A stretch of DNA of 64,000 nt from Pseudomonadota bacterium (GCA_029779845.1 JAKOZT010000154.1:28349-92348), one strand, 5' to 3'; numbered from the stretch's first letter, positions 34,568 to 47,871 are shown. A program made the numbers and translations. The notes: generated by a model not told the origin, from the letters alone.

Positions 34568-34831
34568 ATGAACCGCACCGCCCATCGCATGCCGCATCGC
34601 CCCAGCGCCTTCGGCGCGCTGATCGAGTGGGAGGACATGCCCTCGCTCACCGGCCGCCTCGTCAGCACCGGCGCGTTCCAGAACGCCGCGGCGATCTCCC
34701 AGACCTGGGACGTGACCATGCCCGCCGCGCTCGACCCGATCACCGAGAGCGGGCCGTTCCAGGAGACGCTCACCGGCCTGGCCACGCGCGAGCTGCGCGA
34801 GCCCGACGTGTTCCGCCACTTCTTCTCCTGA
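34568..34831 (+). CDS. Small protein of unknown function
   Basis: 87 residues from ATG at 34568 in an open region with few alternatives. Composition is ordinary: no signal, membrane helix or cysteine, and a serine/threonine-rich centre (S-L-T-G-R-L-V-S-T-G-A-F). The next gene begins 25 bp downstream of the stop. A pronounced aromatic ending (F-R-H-F-F-S). I do not recognise a family; the reading frame is supported mainly by its position and codon bias. Confidence 0.5.
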   Translation: MNRTAHRMPHRPSAFGALIEWEDMPSLTGRLVSTGAFQNAAAISQTWDVTMPAALDPITESGPFQETLTGLATRELREPDVFRHFFS

Positions 34832-34856
34832 ACCCTGGCCGGCGATACTGCCGCCC

Positions 34857-35819
34857 GTGTTCCAGCTCGACGCCTCCGCCACCGCCGCGCAGCTCGCTTT
34901 CGACGCGCTGATCCCGGCCCTGCGCGAGGCCTTCGCGCGCGGCGCCGAAGTGCCGCTGCGCCACACCCACACGCTCGCCGACCCGGCCGATCCGCACGGC
35001 CCGGGCGGCACCGTCCTGCTGATGCCGGCCTGGCGACCGGGCGGCCTGTTCGGGCTGAAGACGGTGATGATCTTCCCCGCCAACGGCGCGCGCGGCCTGC
35101 CGGGCCTGCATTCGCTCTACACGCTGTTCGACGCCCGCACCGGCGTGCCGCTGGCCCAGCTCGACGGCAATGAAATCACCTCGCGCCGCACCGCCGCGGC
35201 CTCGGCGCTGGCGGCCTCCTTGCTCGCGCGCGAAGACAGCGCGCGGCTGCTGGTGCTCGGCTGCGGCCGCGTCGCGCGCCTGCTGCCCGAGGCGATGCGA
35301 TGCGTGCGGCCGATCGCGCGGGTGCGGGTGTGGAACCACCGCCGCGAGGGCGCCGCGGCGCTGGCGCGCGAGTGGCGCGAGCAGGGCGTCGCCGATGCGC
35401 AGCCGGTCACCGACCTCGCCGCCGCGGTGGCCGAGGCCGACATCGTCAGCTGCGCCACGCTCGCCAGCGCGCCGCTGGTGCGCGGCGCGTGGCTGCGCCC
35501 CGGCACGCACCTCGACCTGATCGGCAGCTTCACGCCGCGCATGCGCGAGTGCGATGCCGAATGCTTCGCGCGCAGCCGCGTCTTCGTCGACACCGAGGAG
35601 GCGCTCGCCAAGTCGGGCGACGTGCTCGGCGCGGTGGCCGAAGGCGCGTTCGACGCGGCGCGGCTGCAGGGCACGCTCGCGCAGCTGGTGCGCGGCGAGC
35701 GCCGCGGGCGCCGCGGGCGCGAGAGCGGCGACGAGATCACGCTCTTCAAGGCCGTCGGCAGCGCGCTCGAAGACCTCGCCGCGGCCGAACTCGCCGCCGC
35801 CGCTATGCTGACGCGATGA
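34857..35819 (+). CDS. Ornithine cyclodeaminase/mu-crystallin family protein
   Basis: 320 residues from a GTG start at 34857. Central Rossmann fold with L-V-L-G-C-G-R-V-A (about 131-139), preceded by the N-terminal family pattern (L-M-P-A-W, K-T-V-M-I-F-P) and followed by D-L-I-G-S-F. The family includes ornithine cyclodeaminase, alanine dehydrogenase and ketimine reductases using NAD(P). The exact substrate cannot be read from motifs. Its stop overlaps the MaoC gene's ATG (ATGA), so the two are coupled; a joint amino-acid or acyl catabolic step is possible. Confidence 0.82.
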   Translation: MFQLDASATAAQLAFDALIPALREAFARGAEVPLRHTHTLADPADPHGPGGTVLLMPAWRPGGLFGLKTVMIFPANGARGLPGLHSLYTLFDARTGVPLAQLDGNEITSRRTAAASALAASLLAREDSARLLVLGCGRVARLLPEAMRCVRPIARVRVWNHRREGAAALAREWREQGVADAQPVTDLAAAVAEADIVSCATLASAPLVRGAWLRPGTHLDLIGSFTPRMRECDAECFARSRVFVDTEEALAKSGDVLGAVAEGAFDAARLQGTLAQLVRGERRGRRGRESGDEITLFKAVGSALEDLAAAELAAAAMLTR

Positions 35820-36310
35820 GCAGCACCGCGCCACGCCCCATCCGCTTCTGGTTCGAGGACTTCCCCGCCGGCAGCGTGCGCGAGTTCGGCGCCAAGCCGG
35901 TGACGCGCGAGGCCGTGCTCGCCTTCGCCGCCGAGTTCGACCCGCAGCCCTTCCACCTCGACGACGCGGCCGCCGAGGCCTCGCTGTTCGGACGGCTCTC
36001 CGCCAGCGGCTGGCACACCTGCGCGATGACGATGCGCATGATCTGCGACGACCACCTGCTGGACGCCGCCAGCCTCGGCTCGCCGGGCATCGACAGCCTG
36101 CGCTGGACCCGGCCGGTCTACCCCGGCGACACGCTGTCGGTGCGCCTCGAGGTGCTGGAGGCGCGGCCCATGGGCAGCCGCCCCGACGTCGGCCTGGTGC
36201 GCCAGCGCTGGCAGGTGCTGAACCAGCAGCGCGAGGTGGTGATGACGATGGAGGGCTGGGGCATGCTGCGCCGCCGCCCCGATTCGGATGCCGGCGCCAC
36301 TCATTCCTGA
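35816..36310 (+). CDS. MaoC-like hydratase (hot-dog fold)
   Basis: 164 residues. The hydratase-2 motif is clear: F-A-A-E-F-D-P-Q-P-F-H-L-D at about 38-50, whose Asp and His are the catalytic pair, followed by G-R-L-S-A-S-G-W-H-T. Single hot-dog domain, so a (R)-specific enoyl-CoA hydratase-type or dehydratase-type enzyme, probably a dimer. ATG overlaps the stop of the cyclodeaminase-like gene. Then a 12-bp gap precedes the GGDEF gene. Confidence 0.87.
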   Translation: MSSTAPRPIRFWFEDFPAGSVREFGAKPVTREAVLAFAAEFDPQPFHLDDAAAEASLFGRLSASGWHTCAMTMRMICDDHLLDAASLGSPGIDSLRWTRPVYPGDTLSVRLEVLEARPMGSRPDVGLVRQRWQVLNQQREVVMTMEGWGMLRRRPDSDAGATHS

Positions 36311-36322
36311 GCGGGAACCCGC

Positions 36323-37411
36323 ATGAATGGCCCACAATCGTCACCCGATTCCGCCGCGGAATCGGACACCGAGACGACAGGGCGCCGCATGCACTATCCG
36401 GATTCGAAAGACCGCTCCGCCGAGCTGTTGCGCCTGGCCATCCCGATGATGGCGCAGCAGCCCGCGCCGCTGCACCCGATCACCTACGCCGTCTGGTACG
36501 ACTACCTGGCCGGCCGCAACGGCGACCTGCGCGCCGAGGTCGATTCGGCGCGCGCCAACGGCGTGCCGCTGGGCGACGAGCTGGTGCACACGCTGTACCG
36601 CCGCCACATCCTCGACGCCGCCGCCAACGCCGCGCACCAGGTCTCCGACGGGCTGCGCGCGGTGATCGACGAGGTCGGCCAGAGCGCCAGCGAGACCGGC
36701 GAGCGCGTCACCGAGTTCACCGCCGCGCTGCAGGCCAAGAGCGGGCGCATCGCCAGCCTGGGCGCGCCGGCCGCGCTGGGCGCCGAGATCGACGCGCTGC
36801 TGAGCGATTCGCGCGACGCCGGCGCCAGCCTGGCGGCGCTGTCGCAGCGGCTGCAGACGGCCACCGCCGAGCTGGAGGCGCTGCGCGCCGAGCTGGACCT
36901 GGCCAAGGTGCAGGCGACGATGGATTCGCTCACCGGCGCAGCCAACCGGCGCGGCTTCGACGAGACCATCGAGGCGCTGCTGCGCGAGCACCAGGCCGGC
37001 GACGCCGGGCCGAGCGTGGTGCTGATCGACCTCGACCACTTCAAGCAGATCAACGACCAGTACGGCCACGTCTTCGGCGACACCGTGCTCAAGAGCGTGG
37101 CGCTGGCGATCCGCTCCTGCGTCAAGGGGCGCGACCTGGTGGCGCGCTACGGCGGCGAGGAGTTCGTCGTGCTGCTGCCCGGCACCGCGCTGGCCGGCGC
37201 CAGCGCGCTGGCCGAGCAGATCCGCGCCACCATCGCCGGCGCGCGCATCCGCCGCGGCGCCAAGCACGAGAGCGTGGGCAACATCACCGTCTCGCTCGGC
37301 GTGGCGAGCTGGAAGCCGGGCGAGGCGCTGGAGACGCTGATCGACCGCGCCGACCAGGCGCTGTACCGCTCCAAGCGCGAGGGGCGCAACCGGGTCACGG
37401 TCGGCAGCTGA
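36323..37411 (+). CDS. GGDEF diguanylate cyclase
   Basis: 362 residues. The C-terminal 165 residues form a GGDEF domain with intact G-G-E-E-F active site, D-S-L-T-G-A-A-N-R-R-G-F at the start and D-H-F-K-Q-I-N-D. The product-inhibition I-site five residues before the active site reads K-G-R-D rather than R-x-x-D, so feedback inhibition may be lost. The N-terminal part is cytosolic and alpha-helical (P-I-T-Y-A-V-W-Y-D-Y, then a coiled coil of about 95-195), a form common in Burkholderiales. No sensory domain I recognise. Makes cyclic-di-GMP. Ends 7 bp before a repeat copy. Confidence 0.9.
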   Translation: MNGPQSSPDSAAESDTETTGRRMHYPDSKDRSAELLRLAIPMMAQQPAPLHPITYAVWYDYLAGRNGDLRAEVDSARANGVPLGDELVHTLYRRHILDAAANAAHQVSDGLRAVIDEVGQSASETGERVTEFTAALQAKSGRIASLGAPAALGAEIDALLSDSRDAGASLAALSQRLQTATAELEALRAELDLAKVQATMDSLTGAANRRGFDETIEALLREHQAGDAGPSVVLIDLDHFKQINDQYGHVFGDTVLKSVALAIRSCVKGRDLVARYGGEEFVVLLPGTALAGASALAEQIRATIAGARIRRGAKHESVGNITVSLGVASWKPGEALETLIDRADQALYRSKREGRNRVTVGS

Positions 37412-37418
37412 GCGCGGC

Positions 37419-37460
37419 GCGGGCCGAGCGCCGGGCCGCTCCCAAGCCGGCCCGCATCCC
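37419..37460 (+). repeat. 42-bp dispersed palindromic repeat, copy 2
   Basis: Identical to copy 1 (4218-4259, minus strand). Outer arms GCGGGCCG (37419-37426) and CGGCCCGC (37448-37455) pair; an inner GGGCCG can also pair. It begins 7 bp after the GGDEF stop codon, in the same sense as that gene, between convergent genes. Confidence 0.8.
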
Positions 37461-37466
37461 ACATCC

Positions 37467-38216
37467 CTACCAGTCGTCCTCGTCCAGCCGGCCGGGCGTG
37501 CTGTCTTCGTCGACGAGGGTGTTGCCCAGGCCGAGCAGCTCGCGCGCGCGCTGCAGCGCGAGCAGGCCGTGGTGGGTGCGCTGGTGGTGGGACAGGCCGC
37601 GCTCCATCGTCCACACCACGTCGATCAACGTCGAGCTGCCGAGCGCGCCGCGCACCTGCTCGGCCAGGCGCACGCCGTTGGGCTGCGGGTCGCAGCGCAG
37701 GCAGTCGAGCAGCTGGGCGCGGGCGCGCTCGAGCACCGGCAGCTCTTCGGCGGGCGGCGCGGCCGGCACCGGCTCGCGGGGCGGCGCCGCGGCGGCTTCG
37801 CGGCCGGGCGGCAGGAAGGGCCGGCGCGGCAGATCCTCGCTGCCCGCAGGTGTGGGCGACGGCGGCAACGGAGGCGGCGGCGCGGGCGCGGCGGGAGGCG
37901 CGGCCTGCGCGCCGACCTCGACGGCCAGCGCGGTGATCTCGGCCGGCTGCGGCGCTTCCAGCGGCGCCTCTTCCACCGCCGCGGGCTCCGCCGCCGCGTC
38001 GGCGCTCGGCAGCTCGACGTAGCCCATGCGCACCAGATCCTCGAAGTGGCTGGTGGCCGAACCCGCCTGGTGCGCCAGGCCCAGCACCTCGGCCAGCGGG
38101 CGGCGCCCGTCGACGAGGAACAGGAGGGTGCGGTGGCGCGGGCCGATCTCGCCGGTGCGCCGCCGCAACGCCTCCTGGCCGAGCGCGGTCTTGATGGGGA
38201 TGGTCGGGGCGGACAT
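37467..38216 (-). CDS. Proline-rich protein of unknown function
   Basis: 249 residues. The N-terminal 60 residues look like a winged-helix or DUF-type domain (R-T-L-L-F-L-V-D-G-R-R-P-L-A-E-V-L). A long proline/alanine/glutamate linker (about 75-165) is likely disordered. The C-terminal 80 residues (L-L-D-C-L-R-C-D to the acidic D-E-D-D-W end) form a small helical domain. No signal or membrane segment. No obvious Shine-Dalgarno precedes the ATG; instead there are three 10-bp direct repeats. Convergent with the GGDEF gene, so a role in cyclic-di-GMP signalling is possible but unproven. Confidence 0.65.
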   Translation of the reverse strand: MSAPTIPIKTALGQEALRRRTGEIGPRHRTLLFLVDGRRPLAEVLGLAHQAGSATSHFEDLVRMGYVELPSADAAAEPAAVEEAPLEAPQPAEITALAVEVGAQAAPPAAPAPPPPLPPSPTPAGSEDLPRRPFLPPGREAAAAPPREPVPAAPPAEELPVLERARAQLLDCLRCDPQPNGVRLAEQVRGALGSSTLIDVVWTMERGLSHHQRTHHGLLALQRARELLGLGNTLVDEDSTPGRLDEDDW

Positions 38217-38217
38217 C

Positions 38218-38247
38218 GGCGGTCAGTGGCGGTCAGTGGCGGCCAGC
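38218..38247. repeat. Three tandem 10-bp repeats upstream of the proline-rich gene
   Basis: GGCGGTCAGT occurs at 38218-38227 and 38228-38237, with a degenerate third copy at 38238-38247. They lie immediately upstream of the minus-strand start codon at 38216, in the gap between divergent genes. They could be a protein-binding array or slippage product. Confidence 0.5.
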
Positions 38248-38381
38248 GGGACGAGGCGAAATGATTGTCGCAGTTAGCCCCCGCGCGCACGAAGCGAGCG
38301 CCCGCAAGGCGCGCCGCCCGTGTGAAATCTCGCTTGACGGCTGTCAGCCCGCCACGCCCGGGGCCGCCCAGAATCCCCGCG

Positions 38382-39091
<710 letters not shown>

Positions 39092-39095
<4 letters not shown>

Positions 39096-41468
39096 AGGCG
39101 CTGAACCGCAAGCTGCTGCGCGACCTGCGCGCGCTGTGGAGCCAGGCGCTGACGATCGCGCTGGTGGTGGCCAGCGGCATCGGCGGCTTCCTGACCAGCC
39201 TGTCGGCGGTGGATTCGCTCGCGCTGGCGCGCGACGGCTTCTACGCCGACGCGCATTTCGCCGACCTGTTCGCCAGCGTCAAGCGCGCGCCCGACGCGCT
39301 GGCCGCGCAGCTCGCCGCCGAGCCCGGCGTCGCCGAGGTGCAGGCCAGCGTCGAGCAGATGGTGCGCGTGCAGATCGAGGGCGTGGCCGACCCCATCATC
39401 GGCCAGCTGATCGGCATCGACGCACGCCGGCCGCATTCGCTGAACCGCGTCACGCTGGCCAGCGGCCGCGCGCTGTCGTCCGACGACGGCGCGCGCCGCG
39501 GCGACGGCAGCCTGGAGGTGCTGGTGTCGCAGGGCTTCGCCGAGAAGCGCGGCCTCGCGCCCGGCTCGACGCTCACCGCGCTGGTCAACGGCCGCCAGCG
39601 CACGCTGCGGGTGGTGGGCACCGCGCTGTCGCCCGAGTTCGTGTTCGCCGGGCTGTGGGGCATGCCCGACCTGCGCGGCTTCGGCGTGTTCTGGATGGAC
39701 CGCGAGGCGCTCGCCTCCGCCTACGACATGAACGGCGCCTTCAACCGGCTGGCGATCCGGCTCGCGCCGGGCGCCTCGGGCGAGGCGGTGATCGCCGCGC
39801 TGTCGCGCCGCCTCGAGCCCTGGGGGCGGGCGCGAGATCGTCAGCCGCGCCGACCAGGTCTCCAACGCGATGCTCGACAACGAGATCAAGGAGCAGCGCG
39901 TGCTCGGCACCGTGCTGCCGGCGATCTTCCTCGGCGTGGCGGCGTTCCTGCTCAACGTCGTCGTGTCGCGCCTGGTGGCCACGCAGCGCGAGCAGATCGC
40001 CGCGCTGAAGGCGCTCGGCTACGCGAACCGCGCGATCGCCGCGCACTACCTCGCGCTGGTGCTGCTCATCGTCGCCGCCGGGCTCGCGCTCGGCGTGTTC
40101 GTCGGCGACCGGCTCGGCACCCTGTTCACGCGGCTGTACGCCGAGTTCTTCTTCTTCCCGCGCTTCGAGCACCGCATCGCCCCGGCGCTGCTGCTGGTCA
40201 GCGCCGGCATCACGGTAGCCACCGCGGTGGCCGGCACGCTGGGCGCCATCCTCGCCACCGCGCGGCTCGCGCCGGCGCAGGCGATGCGCCCGCCGGCGCC
40301 GGGGCGCTACCGGCGCACGCTGCTCGAACGCGCCGGCATCCAGGCGATCGGGCCGGCGCTGCGCATGATCCTGCGCAACATCGAACGCCACCCGCTGCGC
40401 AGCGCGCTGTCGGTGGCCGGCGTGGCCGCGGCGGTGGCGATCGTCGTGCTGGGCAACTTCTTCCGCGACGCGATCGAGAGCATCGTCGACACGCAGTTCA
40501 ACGTCGCGATGCGCAGCGACGTGGCGGTGTGGCTGGCCGAGCCGGCCGACGCCGCGATGCGCCTCGAACTCGCGCGCCTGCCCTCGGTGACGCAGGTGGA
40601 GGCCACGCGCTTCGTGCCGGTGGTGCTGCACCGCGGCCACCGCAGCGAGCGCAGCCTGCTGCGCGGCTACGACGGCCGCGCGCAGCTGTACCGCGTGGTC
40701 GACGCCGACAACCGCGCCAGCGTGCTCGACGCGCGCGACCTCGTGATCACCGACCGCCTGGCCGACAAGCTCGGCGTGCGCGTCGGCGACCGCGTCGAGG
40801 CGGAAGTGCTCGAAGGCCGGCCGCGCCGCGTGGCGCTGACCGTCGGCGCGACGGTGCGCGAGACGATGGGCCTGAACGCCTACATGGCGCGCGACGCGCT
40901 GAACCGCGCGCTCGGCGACGGCGACCTCGCCAGCGGCTTCGTGCTGGCGGTGCAGCGCGGCGGCGAGGACGCGCTGCTCGAAGCGCTCAAGGCGCTGCCG
41001 CGCGTGGCCGGCGCGTTCAGCAAGGCGACGATGCTGCGCAACATGAACGAGATCAGCGCGCGCAACGTGCGCATCATGAGCACCATCCTGACCGCCTTCG
41101 CGGTGGTGATCGCGGTCGGCGTGGTCTACAACAACGCGCGCATCGCGCTGGCCGAGCGCGGCTGGGAGCTGGCCTCGCTGCGCGTGCTCGGCTTCACGCG
41201 CGCCGAGGTGTCGGCACTGCTGCTCGGCGAGCTGGCGCTGCTGATCGCGTTGGCGCTGCCGCTGGGCATGGCGCTGGGCTGGGCGCTGGTGCACGCGATC
41301 TCGGCGCTGCTGTCGTCCGACCAGTTCTACTTTCCGGTGGTGATCCTGCCGCGCACCTACGCCTGGGCCGCGCTGGCGGTGCTGGCCGCCGGCGCGGTCA
41401 GCGCGCTGGTGGTGCGCCGGCGCATCGACCGGCTCGACATGGTGGCGGTGCTGAAGACGAGGGAATGA
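39092..41468 (+). pseudogene. FtsX/MacB-type permease, frameshifted
   Basis: Two open pieces encode one FtsX-family permease of about 790 residues. The first, from GTG at 39092, covers the N-terminal helix and first periplasmic domain and leaves frame after E-P-W-G near 39820. The second carries V-S-R-A-D-Q-V-S-N-A-M-L and the rest, ending R-L-D-M-V-A-V-L-K-T-R-E, with two FtsX domains and several membrane helices. Reading is restored by skipping one base within GGGGGCGGG (39822-39830), so a single inserted base explains the break. It could be a sequencing or assembly error, or a true inactivating change. Overlaps its neighbours on both sides. Confidence 0.82.
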
Positions 41469-42754
41469 ACACGATGAAGAAGAAGACCTGGCTCCTGCTC
41501 GCCGCCGGCGGCGCCGCGGCCCTCGGGCTGCTCGCCTGGGCGTTCGCGCCGCGGCCGCTGGCCGTCGAACTCGCCGCCGTGACCGAAGGCCCGTTCGAGA
41601 CCGCGATCGAGGAAGACGGCAAGACCCGCCTGCGCGACCGCTACGGCGTCGCCGCGCCGCTGGCCGGCACGCTCGCGCGCATCACGCTGCGCGAGGGCGA
41701 TGCGGTGCAGGCCGGCACCGTGGTGGCCTCCATCGCCCCGGTGCTGCCGGCGATGCTCGACGCGCGCACGCGCCGCGAGCAGCAGCTCGGCGTCGAGATC
41801 GCGCAGGCACAGGCACAGCGCGCCGCGGCGCGGGTCGAAGGGGCAAAAGTGGCGCTCGCGCAGGCGCGCAACACGCTGCAGCGCACCGAGCAGCTGTCGC
41901 GCCAGGGCTTCGTCTCGCCCTCCAAGCTCGACAGCGACCTGCTCGGCGTGCAGGCGGCGCAGAAGGAGCTGGAGGCGGCGGTCGAGGAAGGCCACGTCGC
42001 TGCGCACGGTGTCGAACAGGCGCGCGCCGCGCTGATGGCGGCCACCCGCCCGGGCGCCGCTGGCCACGGCGGCTTCGCCGTGCGCGCCCCGGTGGCCGGC
42101 CGCGTATTGAAGGTGGCGCAGGCCAGCGAAGGGCCGGTGGCGCTGGGCACGCCGCTCGTCGAGCTGGGCGACACGGCGCGGCTGGAGGTCGTCGCCGAGC
42201 TGCTCACCGCCGACGCGCTGCGCGCCGCGCCGGACAGCGCGGTGCGCATCGAGCGCTGGGGCGGCGACGGCACGCTCGAAGGGCGCGTGCGGCTTGTCGA
42301 GCCGGCCGCCTTCACCAAGGTCTCGGCGCTCGGCGTCGAGGAGCAGCGCGTGCGCGTGCTGATCGAGCTGGTGAGCCCGCCGGCGCAGTGGCGCGCGCTC
42401 GGCGACGGCTACCGCGTCGGCGTGCGCATCGTCACGCGCGCGCTGCCGCGCGTCGTGAAGGCGCCGGTCAGCGCGGTATTCCCGCGCGCCGAGGGCGGCC
42501 ACGCGGTGTTCGTCGTCGAGGGCGGGCGCGCGCGCGAGGTGGCGGTGCAGCTGGGCGCGCGCAACGGCCAGGAGGCCTGGATCGAATCCGGCCTCGCGCC
42601 CGGCGCGCAGGTCATCGTCTACCCGCCGCCGGCCACGCGCGACGGGCTGCGTGTCGCGCCGCGGCGGGCTGCGTGTCGCGCCGCGGCGGGTGTGACATCC
42701 GTCGCAGCCGCGTCGCCGTGCGGCGACCCGCGCTCGGGAGTGCGTGCAGCCTGA
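41465..42754 (+). CDS. HlyD-type adaptor for the ABC exporter, C-terminus altered
   Basis: 429 residues from ATG overlapping the permease stop. N-terminal anchor helix (about 8-27, W-L-L-L-A-A-G-G-A), lipoyl half-motifs (L-A-G-T-L-A-R-I-T-L-R-E-G-D-A-V) and a helical hairpin of about 95-190, then a beta-barrel ending in V-I-V-Y-P-P-P. It would connect the ABC pump to the outer membrane. A 22-bp tandem duplication at 42644-42687 changes the reading frame of the tail, adding about 23 foreign residues before the stop; with one copy removed, translation would end at R-R-V. Confidence 0.85.
   Translation: MNTMKKKTWLLLAAGGAAALGLLAWAFAPRPLAVELAAVTEGPFETAIEEDGKTRLRDRYGVAAPLAGTLARITLREGDAVQAGTVVASIAPVLPAMLDARTRREQQLGVEIAQAQAQRAAARVEGAKVALAQARNTLQRTEQLSRQGFVSPSKLDSDLLGVQAAQKELEAAVEEGHVAAHGVEQARAALMAATRPGAAGHGGFAVRAPVAGRVLKVAQASEGPVALGTPLVELGDTARLEVVAELLTADALRAAPDSAVRIERWGGDGTLEGRVRLVEPAAFTKVSALGVEEQRVRVLIELVSPPAQWRALGDGYRVGVRIVTRALPRVVKAPVSAVFPRAEGGHAVFVVEGGRAREVAVQLGARNGQEAWIESGLAPGAQVIVYPPPATRDGLRVAPRRAACRAAAGVTSVAAASPCGDPRSGVRAA
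42644..42687 (+). repeat. 22-bp tandem duplication in the adaptor gene
   Basis: Positions 42644-42665 and 42666-42687 are identical (unit begins GGGCTGCGTGTC). Because 22 is not a multiple of three, the copy shifts the frame. Reading through one copy gives D-G-L-R-V-A-P-R-R-V and a TGA stop, the likely original end. Confidence 0.85.
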
Positions 42755-42849
42755 CGGTGTATCCCCGGCTCGACAGATGACGCGCGGCGCGCGGCTGCCT
42801 ATCGTGCGCGTCCGTTCAACCGTTGCGGAATCGAGGAGTGAAGCGCGTC

Positions 42850-43134
42850 ATGCTGGCCGTCCTGAGGCTGCTCACGCTGGGCCGCTGGCCGGCGCCGCGC
42901 GCGCCGGCGCCGGCGTCGCCGCGGCGCGTCTGGCGCATCACCGACAGCAAGCCCGAGGGCGAATGGGTCGATGCCGACTCGGCCCCGCCGCGAGCGGCCG
43001 CCTCCACCGACTTCGACGACCGCACGACGCTGCCGATGGACAGCTGGGCCACTTCGTCGATGGACCTGCGCGACGGCATCCACATCGTCGAGCTCGACCA
43101 CCCGCCCGGCGAGGACCACGCAAAGCCGCACTGA
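42850..43134 (+). CDS. Small hypothetical protein
   Basis: 94 residues from ATG at 42850 (GAGGAG about 11 bp upstream; a GTG at 42838 is also possible). The first 15 residues are hydrophobic, then it becomes proline-rich (R-A-P-A-P-A-S-P-R-R) and ends in an acidic, histidine-bearing tail. No cysteine, no recognisable family. Could be a membrane-linked peptide; no more can be said from sequence. Confidence 0.5.
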   Translation: MLAVLRLLTLGRWPAPRAPAPASPRRVWRITDSKPEGEWVDADSAPPRAAASTDFDDRTTLPMDSWATSSMDLRDGIHIVELDHPPGEDHAKPH

Positions 43135-43170
43135 GCCGGGCAGGCATGCGGGCGGCGCGAAAATCGCGCC

Positions 43171-43590
43171 ATGAAATACCTGCACACGATGGTCCGCGTG
43201 AGCGACCCGCAAGCCTCGCTGCGCTTCTACTGCGACGCCCTCGGCCTGGAGCTGGTGCGCAAGCACGAGGTGAGCGCCGGCCGCTTCACGCTCTACTTCC
43301 TCGCCGCGCCGGGGCAGCCCGACGCGCAGGTGGAGCTGACGCACAACTGGGACCCCGAGGCCTACGGCGGCGGGCGCAACTTCGGCCACCTCGCCTACGA
43401 GGTCGAGGACATCTACGCCGCCTGCGAGCGCCTGCAGCGCCACGGCGTGACCATCAACCGCCCGCCGCGCGACGGCCGCATGGCCTTCGTGCGCTCGCCC
43501 GACGCCATCTCGATCGAACTGCTACAGGCCGGCGCGCCGCTGGCGCCGGCCGAGCCGTGGGCGTCGATGCCCAACACCGGCCAGTGGTGA
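43171..43590 (+). CDS. gloA: Lactoylglutathione lyase (glyoxalase I)
   Basis: 139 residues, full length for a Proteobacterial glyoxalase I. Metal-ligand positions fit: His5, a Glu in Q-V-E-L-T-H-N-W (about 54), His74 in G-H-L-A-Y-E-V-E-D and a Glu in S-I-E-L-L (about 115). It turns the methylglyoxal-glutathione adduct into lactoylglutathione. The [10 protein letters not shown] end is typical of the family, so the gene is complete even though the IS remnant begins directly after its stop. Confidence 0.9.
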   Translation: MKYLHTMVRVSDPQASLRFYCDALGLELVRKHEVSAGRFTLYFLAAPGQPDAQVELTHNWDPEAYGGGRNFGHLAYEVEDIYAACERLQRHGVTINRPPRDGRMAFVRSPDAISIELLQAGAPLAPAEPWASMPNTGQW

Positions 43591-43754
43591 GCCGCCTCGC
43601 GCTTGGGGTACTTCGGTTCGGTCACGCCCTCCTGGCGCAACCACTGCCGCACGGTATTCCTCGACATCCCCGTGCGCCGACTCACCTCGCGGATGGACAG
43701 CCCATCGCGCAAGTGCATCCGCCTGATCTTGGCCAACATGCCTACGCTGATCAC
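43591..43754 (-). pseudogene. istA transposase fragment (N-terminus only)
   Basis: From GTG at 43754 (AGGAG directly upstream) reads L-A-K-I-R-R-M-H-L-R-D-G-L-S-I-R-E-V-S-R-R-T, a helix-turn-helix (G-M-S-R-N-T-V-R-Q-W-L-R) and P-K-Y-P-K-R, the usual start of IstA. About 54 residues remain; then it runs into the antisense of gloA. Transposition is impossible without the DDE domain. Confidence 0.8.
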
Positions 43755-43861
43755 TCCTGGCTCTCCCCGCTCGTTCCTCGAGCAGGGCAGTGTGTTTGCG
43801 TGGGTCAGTTTTGCGTGAGCGCACCCCTCTGGGGTGGGTCAGATTTCAGTGAGCGTCAACA
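43591..43861 (-). mobile_element. IS21-family insertion sequence remnant
   Basis: Read on the minus strand, 43861 down to about 43830 begins TGTTGACGCTCACTG with a second CTCACGCAAAACTGACCCA copy, the repeated-terminus style of IS21 family left ends. A truncated istA start follows. No istB and no right end are seen; the element stops at the gloA stop codon. It is a one-ended relic of about 270 bp. Confidence 0.8.
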
Positions 43862-43879
43862 CCCAGGAGCCAGTAGGTC

Positions 43880-43930
43880 AGTCGCACTAACTAACGACCG
43901 CCAGTCGCAGAACTGTGGCGCGAGTCGCAG
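43880..43930. repeat. Short direct repeats beside the IS remnant
   Basis: AGTCGCAC/AGTCGCAG occurs at 43880, 43903 and 43923 (8 bp each, 20-23 bp apart), the last two embedded in longer imperfect copies ending TGGCGC. They lie in the noncoding gap between the IS end and the gyrB stop. They may be leftover recombinase or transposase sites. Confidence 0.45.
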
Positions 43931-43958
43931 TTAATCTGGCGCCCTACGGCGGCCCGCC

Positions 43959-47649
<3,691 letters not shown>

Positions 47650-47693
47650 GTGAACCTCTTAATCTGGTCGTTCTAGTAGAGGACCGAGTTCTC

Positions 47694-47820
47694 TGTGGAG
47701 AACGCTATTTTCGCCTTTTCCGTCAAGCCTTTAGAGGCCACCAAACCCTGTGCGGCGAAGCGCCTGAAGTGGCGGCCCGGCCATGAACAACTCGGCGCCG
47801 CGGCACGCGCCTGTGGACAT
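47694..47820. promoter_or_regulatory. DnaA-box-like sites between dnaA and dnaN
   Basis: TGTGGAGAA at 47694-47702 differs from the complement of the DnaA box by one base; TGTGGACAT at 47812-47820 differs by two and is part of the dyad GTGGA-CA-TCCAC. The gap from 47650 to 47871 has no gene. Likely DnaA-controlled transcription of dnaN; a minor origin role cannot be excluded. Confidence 0.45.
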
Positions 47821-47871
47821 CCACGAAGTTGTCCCGGAACTGTCCCCAGGCTTGTTGCTTGACATCGCCGT

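Noticed and set aside
43413..43754. A 113-codon frame with a helix-turn-helix, as a possible regulator gene
   Set aside because: The helix-turn-helix is the IstA N-terminus; the rest is the antisense of gloA.
47650..47871. Main replication origin in the dnaA-dnaN gap
   Set aside because: Boxes there are imperfect, and the perfect box and the strand divergence both point to the dnaA-rpmH gap.
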